From Clostridiaceae bacterium (lineage in GTDB: Bacteria > Bacillota > Clostridia > Saccharofermentanales > UBA5734), in the NCBI GenBank assembly GCA_012727965.1, contig JAAYFZ010000407.1, positions 1 through 10,279 of the forward strand: DNA of 10,279 bases, given 5' to 3'. Both the position numbers and the translations under genes were made by a program. Numbering within the stretch: the first letter of the stretch is position 1; the number at the start of each line of letters is the position of its first letter. Positions 1 to 6,079 of the stretch are shown here, one piece after another. The notes beneath the pieces are model-generated. The model did not search any database. It was not told where the DNA came from and was given only the letters and a program-made list of their open reading frames with translations.

Positions 1-13
1 AAGGAAGGTGAGG
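1..13 (+). promoter_or_regulatory. Shine-Dalgarno region of mcsB
   Basis: The purine-rich run AAGGAAGGTGAGG precedes the ATG at 18. The AAGGAAGG part ends 9 bases before the start and the GAGG part 4 bases before it. Either can pair with the 16S rRNA tail, which supports the ATG at 18 as the start. Confidence 0.6.
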
Positions 14-21
14 ATACATGA
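1..21 (+). CDS. C-terminal tail of upstream gene, possibly mcsA (partial)
   Basis: Reading from base 1 gives six codons (KEGEDT) and then TGA at 19-21, which overlaps the mcsB ATG at 18-20 as ATGA. The same 4-base overlap occurs at the end of clpC in this window, so a coupled upstream gene is plausible. In Bacillota the gene before mcsB is usually mcsA, a zinc-finger and UVR activator of McsB. Only six residues are visible, so identity rests on gene order alone. Another frame also has a TGA at 9-11, so the reading is uncertain. Confidence 0.35.
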   Translation, partial: KEGEDT

Positions 22-1037
22 CTTGGTATATCGACCAGGGACCTGACAGTGATGTTATTATCAGCAGCAGGGTCAGGCTCGCAAGAAATCTGACCACGTA
101 TCCTTTTCCTCACAAGATGGATGCAAATCAGGCAAAACAGGCCGGAGAAGAAATAGAGTCAGCCTTTTTCGGGGATAATCAGCTAATGCGTAAACAATAC
201 CTGGCTCTGGATCTGGACAGCTTGTCTGATGAAGACAGAATGTCACTGGCTGAAAAACACTTGATCTCGGATCAATTGGCAAAAGGAGGGTCCGGGCACC
301 GGCTGATCATCAGTAGAGATGAAGCTCTCTCAATCATGATAAATGAAGAGGATCATATCCGCATACAATCAATGAGCGCAGGCCTGGCTCTGGAAAACGC
401 CTATCAATCTGCGGCTGAGATCTCGCTGATCATGGAGAACAAACTTGCGCTGGCTTATAGCGACAAATATGGATTTCTCACCGCTTGTCCAACCAATACC
501 GGGACCGGCATGCGCGCATCAGTGATGGCTCATCTCCCAGGAATGAGTATGGCTGGCGGATTAAAAAATATTGTTGAGAGTTTGAGCAAGCTTGGTTTTG
601 CCGTAAGAGGATATTTTGGTGAAGGCAGCAAGAGTCAAGGTCATCTCTACCAGATATCAAATCAATTGACACTTGGTTTTTCGGAGGAAGATCTTATAAG
701 CGATCTTAAGAGGATCGTGCAGCAGTTAACTGAACAGGAGCGACAGCTGAGACGAGAATTATACAAACACAGGGGCTTAGCAATCGAAGATAAGATTATG
801 CGCTCATATGGGGTGCTTAAGCACTCAAGAGTTATTTCAGCCGAAGAGGCTATGTCTTTGCTTTCTGATATAAGGCTTGGCATTGCTCTTGGACTGATCC
901 ACGGAGTGAACGCTTCGGATATTAACAGACTATATGCCCATCTTGGGCCGGCAGGTATACAGAAAATGAATGGCAGGCCGATGTCCGCTGAAGAAAGAGA
1001 TGTCAGCAGAGCGGAAATGATACGGCAGACATTATAA
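18..1037 (+). CDS. mcsB: McsB protein arginine kinase
   Basis: This is a 339-residue ATP:guanido phosphotransferase-family protein that phosphorylates arginine side chains on proteins, marking them for degradation by ClpCP in the cytoplasm. Visible signatures are the N-terminal SSRVRLARNL stretch, the NEEDH motif at residues 109-113 (catalytic acidic residues in this family), CPTNTGTGMRAS beginning at Cys157 (the family's active-site cysteine region), and GYFGEGSKSQG followed by YQISNQ. Near the C-terminus, RDVSRA at residues 327-332 matches the RDxxRA element known as the allosteric phosphoarginine-binding site of McsB, which separates it from creatine and arginine kinases. It is slightly shorter than the roughly 360 residues of Bacillus McsB but appears complete. 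The start has a strong ribosome binding site. It lies 13 bases upstream of clpC, in line with the mcsB-clpC operon. No CtsR-type operator is visible, because the operon promoter lies outside the window. Confidence 0.96.
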   Translation: MTWYIDQGPDSDVIISSRVRLARNLTTYPFPHKMDANQAKQAGEEIESAFFGDNQLMRKQYLALDLDSLSDEDRMSLAEKHLISDQLAKGGSGHRLIISRDEALSIMINEEDHIRIQSMSAGLALENAYQSAAEISLIMENKLALAYSDKYGFLTACPTNTGTGMRASVMAHLPGMSMAGGLKNIVESLSKLGFAVRGYFGEGSKSQGHLYQISNQLTLGFSEEDLISDLKRIVQQLTEQERQLRRELYKHRGLAIEDKIMRSYGVLKHSRVISAEEAMSLLSDIRLGIALGLIHGVNASDINRLYAHLGPAGIQKMNGRPMSAEERDVSRAEMIRQTL

Positions 1038-1043
1038 GGGAGG
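1036..1043 (+). promoter_or_regulatory. Shine-Dalgarno of clpC
   Basis: AAGGGAGG overlaps the mcsB TAA stop and sits 7 bases before the ATG at 1051. Its near-perfect anti-SD match and spacing favour that ATG over the adjacent in-frame ATG at 1054. It implies efficient translation of clpC from the mcsB transcript. Confidence 0.7.
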
Positions 1044-1050
1044 AATAAAA

Positions 1051-3723
1051 ATGATGATAAGATTCTCTGATAGAACAGGAGCCGTCATGGCAGTCGCATG
1101 GCAGACCGCCAAGGCTTTTCAAACCAATTATATTGGCACAGAACATCTAATGAGCGGAATACTGGCCGAGGAGAGTGGAGCGGCCTATGAGGCACTTAAA
1201 CAAGCAGGCCTCAGGCCAGAGCATGTTCAGACTGCTATGGTACAGCTTACAGGGCAGCAAGCCCGTGATGTTGGCGAACTAGAAGAACAACTGCAAGCTG
1301 ATAAAATCATGTCGATGTTTACACCCAGAACACGTCGGGTGGTCGAACTGGCTGCTTTTGAAGCGCAGTCAAGGAAGCAGAGTGTTCTTGAACCTGAGCA
1401 TTTGGTCCTCGGGATCATTCGTGAGGGCGAGAGTGTGGCTGTAAGGGTTATGAAGGCCGCGCAAGTTGATATGCGTAAGCTATACTCAGAAATTGCAGAA
1501 CATCTCGGAGCAACAGCCAGTTCAGATAGCTCCTCAGCAGATATGAGCGATGATCCGGAAATTGATGAGATCAATCAGAATTTGAATGAGATGTCTGGTG
1601 GACCTGCTGCTGGCAAGGACGCAAAGGGCAGTAAGAAGACACCAGTACTTGATAAGTATGGACGTGATCTGACGGCAGTTGCTGCCGAAGGTAGATTTGA
1701 TCCTATAATCGGCCGTGATGAGGAAATCAGCCGTGTGATGCAGATACTATGCCGCCGGACAAAAAACAACCCGGTCCTGATAGGGGAGCCAGGTGTCGGC
1801 AAAACTGCGATAGCAGAAGGTCTGGCTCAGCGCATGGTTGAAGGGAATATGCCAGATCTGCTCAAGGATAAGAGACTGGTTGCTCTTGACATGACCAGCA
1901 TGCTGGCCGGTGCGAAATATAGAGGTGAATTCGAAGAACGGCTGAAAAAAGCTCTTGATGAGGTCAAGGCTGCAGGCAATGTCGTGCTTTTCATTGATGA
2001 GCTGCATACAATAATCGGTGCAGGCAATGCCGAGGGCGCTATCGATGCCGCCAATATTCTCAAACCGCTTCTGGCAAGGGGTGAGATTCAGCTGATTGGA
2101 GCAACAACGCTGGAAGAATACAGAAAGCATGTTGAGAAGGACTCTGCGCTCGAAAGGCGTTTCCAGCCTGTAACAGTCGGCGAACCAACAGCTGAAGAAG
2201 CAATCCTCATTATGAAAGGTCTTAGAGATAAATATGAGAAGCATCATCGCGTTAAGATAACAGATGAAGCATTAGAGGCAGCCGTTCAGCTGTCTGTCAG
2301 ATATATCCCTGACAGGTTTCTGCCTGACAAGGCAATTGACCTTGTCGATGAATCCGCGTCTAAACTGAGAATGTACAATGCCGGCAGTGAACCTGAAGAA
2401 ATAAAAGTGCTTGAGAAGGAACTGGAAGAGCTCATACAGAACAAAAAGGAAGCTGCGGAACGCGAAGATTTCGAGGAAGCTGCCCGTCTCCGACAGGAAG
2501 AAACAGAACTGACAGAGAAGCTTGAGAATCAGAAACATGATTGGCAAAGCAGCTCCAATGAGTATCAACTGGTGCTGGATGAGAATATGATTGCTGATAT
2601 TGTTGCTAGCTGGACCGGTATACCTGTTCGTAAGTTAACAGAGAATGATACTGAGAAGCTAAGAAATCTTGAAGATGATCTCAAGAAGCGCGTTATTGGA
2701 CAGGATGAGGCTGTGACAGCAATCGCAAAGGCAATCAGGCGCGGTCGTCTTGGTCTAAAAGACCCAAAACGTCCAACCGGCTCATTCATTTTCCTCGGAA
2801 CGACTGGTGTAGGTAAAACAGAGCTCGCCAGAGCTTTGGCCGATGTCTTGTTCGGCTCTGAAAACTCAATGATCAGAATAGATATGTCCGAGTACATGGA
2901 AAAATTCGATGTCACCAAGCTGATTGGTTCACCCCCTGGCTATGTCGGTTATGAAGAAGGTGGCCAGCTGACAGAAAAAGTACGTCGCAAACCCTATTCG
3001 GTAGTACTGTTCGATGAGATCGAAAAAGCACATCCGGATGTTTTCAACACGCTGCTGCAGATCATGGAGGATGGCCGCCTTACAGACAGTCAAGGCAGAG
3101 TTGTCAGCTTCAGAAATACTGTTATAATAATGACTTCAAATATCGGCGCACGTTTATTGACATCATCAGCTGGACGTAAAATTGGTTTTGGTTTGACTGA
3201 TGTCAATGCAGATGGCGAAAAAGATCCGATGTTGTATGGCGGCAAAACTTACGGCGAGGCGAAAAAGCTTGTCATGGATGAGCTGAAAAAAGCCTTCAAT
3301 CCAGAATTTATCAACAGGGTAGACGAGATCATTTTCTTCAGAATGCTAGATAAAGCAGCTATGCTGAAAATTGTTGATATTATGCTGCGTAATCTCTATA
3401 AGCGCATAAATGATATCGGTCTCAATGTTGAAGTTACAGAACAGGCAAAAGCCTGGCTGGCCGAGCGTGGTTATGATCCCACTTATGGTGCCAGGCCGCT
3501 TCGCAGAGTTATACAGTCATTGGTCGAGGATCAGTTCTCCGAAGCTCTGCTTGACGAGACTGTGCAAGCAGGTGATCTGGCGGTTGTCGATGTTGAGGAA
3601 GAAAAGATCGTTATTCGCAGAGGTGGTCAGCAAAATGACAGCAAGAACGATGACAAGATGCCTGAAACAGAATCGCAATCAGCAGACGAGAATCAAGTAC
3701 AGGAAGAGGAAGATAAAGCATGA
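1051..3723 (+). CDS. clpC: ClpC, AAA+ unfoldase of the ClpCP protease
   Basis: This 890-residue class I Hsp100 ATPase unfolds substrates and feeds them to ClpP. The N-terminal Clp repeat domain (about 1-150) has Glu31 (IGTEH) and Glu116 (EPEH), which match the acidic residues that bind phosphoarginine in Bacillus ClpC. The first AAA+ module has Walker A GEPGVGKT at 245-252, pore-loop Tyr290, Walker B with Asp316-Glu317, and an arginine finger pair at 369-370. A UVR-type coiled coil at about 454-490 identifies ClpC rather than ClpA or ClpB. The second AAA+ module has Walker A GTTGVGKT at 583-590, pore loop GYVG at 630-633 and Walker B Asp655-Glu656. The IGF tripeptide at 711-713 fits the ClpP-docking loop, so this is a protease partner. 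It is longer than Bacillus ClpC (about 810) because of a Ser/Asp/Gly-rich linker near residues 150-195 and an acidic tail (862-890). Its TGA overlaps the next ATG. Confidence 0.97.
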   Translation: MMIRFSDRTGAVMAVAWQTAKAFQTNYIGTEHLMSGILAEESGAAYEALKQAGLRPEHVQTAMVQLTGQQARDVGELEEQLQADKIMSMFTPRTRRVVELAAFEAQSRKQSVLEPEHLVLGIIREGESVAVRVMKAAQVDMRKLYSEIAEHLGATASSDSSSADMSDDPEIDEINQNLNEMSGGPAAGKDAKGSKKTPVLDKYGRDLTAVAAEGRFDPIIGRDEEISRVMQILCRRTKNNPVLIGEPGVGKTAIAEGLAQRMVEGNMPDLLKDKRLVALDMTSMLAGAKYRGEFEERLKKALDEVKAAGNVVLFIDELHTIIGAGNAEGAIDAANILKPLLARGEIQLIGATTLEEYRKHVEKDSALERRFQPVTVGEPTAEEAILIMKGLRDKYEKHHRVKITDEALEAAVQLSVRYIPDRFLPDKAIDLVDESASKLRMYNAGSEPEEIKVLEKELEELIQNKKEAAEREDFEEAARLRQEETELTEKLENQKHDWQSSSNEYQLVLDENMIADIVASWTGIPVRKLTENDTEKLRNLEDDLKKRVIGQDEAVTAIAKAIRRGRLGLKDPKRPTGSFIFLGTTGVGKTELARALADVLFGSENSMIRIDMSEYMEKFDVTKLIGSPPGYVGYEEGGQLTEKVRRKPYSVVLFDEIEKAHPDVFNTLLQIMEDGRLTDSQGRVVSFRNTVIIMTSNIGARLLTSSAGRKIGFGLTDVNADGEKDPMLYGGKTYGEAKKLVMDELKKAFNPEFINRVDEIIFFRMLDKAAMLKIVDIMLRNLYKRINDIGLNVEVTEQAKAWLAERGYDPTYGARPLRRVIQSLVEDQFSEALLDETVQAGDLAVVDVEEEKIVIRRGGQQNDSKNDDKMPETESQSADENQVQEEEDKA

Positions 3724-4355
3724 CCAGTTTTCACAGAGAATATGTCAGTTGTCCGCATTGCCTGAATGAGGAGGAAATCGTTATTTGGGACCAGATCGAT
3801 GCGGTCACTGACCCTGATCTCAAAGATAGACTGCTGAGGAAAACACTTCAGGTTTTCGAATGCCGAAATTGCGGGCGGTCACATCTGCTGTCTCAGCCTC
3901 TGCTCTACAGGGACGATGATAAAAAACTTCTGATCTGGTGTGACCCGCAGCTACAGGCTTCGGAAGCAGGCAATAAGCTGCCTGTGTTGCTAAACCAGTT
4001 GCCAGTCGATGAAAATTATCGATACAGGCTTACGCTGAACAGCAATGAAATGATTGAAAAAATACATCTATCAGAATATGCTCTCGATGACAGGATCATG
4101 GAAATAGTCAAGCTGGCTGTATTGGCCTGGCAAAAAGAAGAAATCCGGATCGAACAGTTATTTTTCCTCTCAGCAGAGGAAGAAAGACTACTATTTCTGG
4201 CACAGGGAGAAGATGAAAAATGGTATCAGCTGCCAGTGGCAGCTGAGCTATACTATCGAATTGATTTATTGGTTACTCCGCTCCTGCCTGAAAACAGGGG
4301 CTGGCAGAATATAAATGTCGATTTCGCCAAACCATATTTTGCCAAGCTTGAATAA
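3720..4355 (+). CDS. CpXC-type zinc-binding protein, function unknown
   Basis: This 211-residue protein starts at the ATG of an ATGA overlap with clpC, which implies translational coupling and co-expression with the arginine-phosphorylation/ClpC operon. The first half resembles the CpXC domain. It has CPHC at residues 11-14 and a second pair, CRNC, at 48-51, separated by an acidic helical stretch, which suggests one four-cysteine zinc site. The second pair is CxxC without the proline. The C-terminal half (about 90-211) is acidic and leucine-rich with a mixed helix and strand look, and I recognise no domain in it. There is no signal peptide or membrane segment, so it is probably cytoplasmic. 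The role is not known for the family. A link to ClpC, such as a substrate adaptor, is inference from position only. Bacillus-type operons usually have radA after clpC. Confidence 0.8.
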   Translation: MTSFHREYVSCPHCLNEEEIVIWDQIDAVTDPDLKDRLLRKTLQVFECRNCGRSHLLSQPLLYRDDDKKLLIWCDPQLQASEAGNKLPVLLNQLPVDENYRYRLTLNSNEMIEKIHLSEYALDDRIMEIVKLAVLAWQKEEIRIEQLFFLSAEEERLLFLAQGEDEKWYQLPVAAELYYRIDLLVTPLLPENRGWQNINVDFAKPYFAKLE

Positions 4356-4377
4356 ATTCTGTTTATCAGCATTTGGT

Positions 4378-5316
4378 TTAGAGAGCGAGCTGCATATCAA
4401 ATAGAGTTTTCAAAACCGGAGCGATCTGGCTTATCATAAGAGAAATAACTGCCGCATAGGCAGTCATCAGCAGGGCCGTGAGCCCTGCTGCTCTATTTTC
4501 TTCGATCTGGCAGAGCTGACGCAAAGTTATAAACATCATCATCATTGTCATACCAAAACAAGCTACGAGCAGCATAACCGCATAGAACATAGAACCACGC
4601 ATTGCCATCGACGACATCAGCAGGAACATAGCGCTGTAGAATGATATTGGCGAGATCGACGAGATCAGCCTGGTAAAATCTACAGGCTGTCTGACAAATA
4701 TTTTCAATAAGAAATAGAGAAGGGCAGCAAGGATCAAATGCAAACTTAGAACTAGTGAAACTCCCTGCATGAAGAGAAACAAACCATTTAGAATGGCTGA
4801 TCTTGAGCCAGTCTGTATTATTGTCAGCTGGAAAAGGCCGCTGATTTCATCTTTGGCAGCAAGTGCTGTCATCAGGATGCCTCCAGTCAAACCTTCGACT
4901 GAGAGCAGGATAACAGCTTTTCGCCGGTCAGCGAATTGAACTGCCTGTCTGACCGTGTCAGCTGGTTTTGTAAAGAATCGAATAAATTGTTGTAATGAGG
5001 CAAATAATGCCATTTTATCGGGCTTACGGAAAATCGGTTTAGATCTTGGCTTGACGCCAGCTGCGGCTTTTGCCCTGGCTGTTCTATTTTTTTCTCTCTG
5101 CTGATTTAGTTTATCTGCCCATGATGAGCCAGCTCTATTGTGTGCTTGACTGCCGGTGGCCGAATCCTTTTTGTTGAAGGCTTCAGTTGTTTTGGCATGG
5201 CTTGCCTGCTGATCGCTGCCGTCTGCAGTATCAGTTTTCTTCCTGGAATCTTCTCGGCATGTGCATTTTTCGCCGGGTGACAGTGCGCGACCGCAGTAAA
5301 AACAGTATCGAGCCAT
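4378..5316 (-). CDS. zinc-ribbon multi-pass membrane protein (Yip1-like topology), function unknown
   Basis: This 312-residue protein has three parts. Residues 1-20 form a short zinc-ribbon-like knuckle with CFYC (Cys5, Cys8) and CTC (Cys18, Cys20). Residues 21-100 are a hydrophilic, Lys/Arg/Ala/Ser-rich linker that looks disordered. Residues 130-300 carry about five hydrophobic segments (roughly 133-153, 174-206, 215-238, 243-265, 277-300). A zinc ribbon at the N-terminus joined to a helical bundle resembles Yip1-domain-like proteins of Bacillota, but I cannot confirm the family. The start is supported by GGAGG 9 bases upstream on the minus strand. The gene converges on the CpXC gene with only 22 bases between the stops and diverges from tex. 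The Met-rich fourth membrane segment, with four consecutive Met, is unusual. Confidence 0.85.
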   Translation of the reverse strand: MARYCFYCGRALSPGEKCTCREDSRKKTDTADGSDQQASHAKTTEAFNKKDSATGSQAHNRAGSSWADKLNQQREKNRTARAKAAAGVKPRSKPIFRKPDKMALFASLQQFIRFFTKPADTVRQAVQFADRRKAVILLSVEGLTGGILMTALAAKDEISGLFQLTIIQTGSRSAILNGLFLFMQGVSLVLSLHLILAALLYFLLKIFVRQPVDFTRLISSISPISFYSAMFLLMSSMAMRGSMFYAVMLLVACFGMTMMMMFITLRQLCQIEENRAAGLTALLMTAYAAVISLMISQIAPVLKTLFDMQLAL

Positions 5317-5434
5317 AGCAGAATGCCTCCAAAGGTTTTTTCTATTCTATCATAATGCGAATATGTTATCATAGTGTGACTAAAACGAGCCGAGATCGGT
5401 TTATGCTCCGAAACGGCCTGCAGGAGATGATTAT
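5317..5434. promoter_or_regulatory. divergent intergenic region, probable promoters for the membrane-protein gene and tex
   Basis: These 118 bases separate two divergent genes, so they should hold promoters for both strands. AT-rich -10-like words occur, such as CATAAT at 5351-5356 on + and TATGAT (complement of 5349-5354) on -, but neither has a convincing -35 box at 16-18 bases. A 10-base near-repeat, TATCATAATG (5348-5357) and TATCATAGTG (5367-5376), has a 19-base period and could be an operator or chance. The tex ribosome binding site AGGAG is at 5422-5426, 8 bases before its ATG. The call rests on position; the elements themselves are weak. Confidence 0.4.
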
Positions 5435-5980
5435 ATGGACATTAGCAGACAGCTGCAAGAACAATTTTCACTTGGTGCACAGCAGATTACACAGACGCTT
5501 GCGCTTATTGATGATGGTAATACTATCCCATTTATAGCGAGATACCGCAAGGAAGTTACAGGCAATCTGGATGATCAGACTCTGCGCAAATTGGCAGACC
5601 GTTATACTCAGCTGCAAGCCCTTGAACAGAGAAGAAGCGATATCCTCAGACTTCTGGAAGAACAAGAACAGATCACACCAGAGCTTCAGAGGCAAATCGA
5701 AGTGGCTTCCACTATGACTGAACTTGAAGATATCTATCGGCCATTTCGGCCTAAACGCAAGACCAGAGCCAGTATCGCTGCCGCGCGAGGTCTGACGCCG
5801 CTCGCTGATTATTTGATTGAGCAGAGAGGTGATCTCCAGGGCTTGCAGAAATTAGCCAACGGTTTACTGTCTTTGCCCGAGGCTGCTGAATTAGACACAG
5901 TTGAGCAGGCTATTGCCGGGGCGCAGGACATACTGGCAGAAAGAACCGCAGATGATGCCTGGGTCCGGAGGAGATTGTGA
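5435..5980 (+). CDS. tex: Tex N-terminal fragment as read up to the in-frame TGA
   Basis: This 181-residue product starts at an ATG with AGGAG 8 bases upstream. It holds the conserved Tex N-terminal region, with the typical stretches NTIPFIARYRKEVTGNLDD (residues 28-46), LEDIYRPFRPKRKTRA and GLTPLADYL. It stops inside the helical region just before the linker to the YqgF domain, so alone it lacks the nuclease-like, HhH and S1 modules. Whether it is a stable protein is unknown. Confidence 0.6.
   Translation: MDISRQLQEQFSLGAQQITQTLALIDDGNTIPFIARYRKEVTGNLDDQTLRKLADRYTQLQALEQRRSDILRLLEEQEQITPELQRQIEVASTMTELEDIYRPFRPKRKTRASIAAARGLTPLADYLIEQRGDLQGLQKLANGLLSLPEAAELDTVEQAIAGAQDILAERTADDAWVRRRL
5978..5980 (+). 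other. in-frame TGA interrupting tex
   Basis: The codons around it read AGA TTG TGA CAG GAA. The frame before and after is the same tex frame, so one base substitution, not an indel, explains it. The base after the stop is C; TGAC is a comparatively weak termination context in bacteria. Genes nearby use TGA as a true stop (3721-3723, 7589-7591) and Trp is TGG, so a reassigned code is unlikely. Confidence 0.85.
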
Positions 5981-6064
5981 CAGGAAATACTGAGAAATGG
6001 TCTGATCGAATCAGTTGCAGTCAAAGGTGCAGGTGAATCGGTTTATGAGTCTTATTATGATTAT

Positions 6065-6070
6065 AAGGAG
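6065..6070 (+). promoter_or_regulatory. possible internal Shine-Dalgarno for the second tex half
   Basis: AAGGAG lies 9 bases before the in-frame ATG at 6080, good spacing for initiation, and 84 bases after the interrupting TGA. It could allow re-initiation and a separate C-terminal Tex product. It also simply encodes Lys-Glu of the conserved YYDYKEP stretch, so it may be coincidence. Confidence 0.35.
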
Positions 6071-6079
6071 CCAGTCCGG

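Noticed and set aside
1747..2247. 166-codon open frame on the minus strand inside clpC
   Set aside because: It lies wholly over the highly conserved first AAA+ module of clpC, and its translation resembles no family I recognise. It is an antisense shadow.
3410..3769. 119-codon open frame on the plus strand across the clpC end and the CpXC start
   Set aside because: It overlaps two well-supported genes in another frame, and its translation shows no recognisable motif.
4352..4366. ATAAA-TTCTG-TTTAT hairpin between the convergent genes as a bidirectional terminator
   Set aside because: The stem is five A-T pairs with no G-C content and no T-run follows, so it is too weak. No convincing terminator is visible in this 22-base gap.
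5386..5418. Short CCGA/TCGG and CCG/CGG inverted repeats upstream of tex as a riboswitch or leader element
   Set aside because: The stems are only 3-4 bp and no known riboswitch core is recognisable in so short a leader.
5978..5980. TGA read as Trp or Gly through a variant genetic code
   Set aside because: No other gene in the window has an in-frame TGA, two genes end in TGA, and Trp is encoded by TGG throughout.
6002..6014. Hairpin CTGAT-CGA-ATCAG downstream of the tex TGA as a selenocysteine insertion element
   Set aside because: The stem is only 5 bp with a 3-base loop and begins 21 bases after the TGA, unlike bacterial SECIS elements. Tex is not a redox enzyme with a known Sec position.
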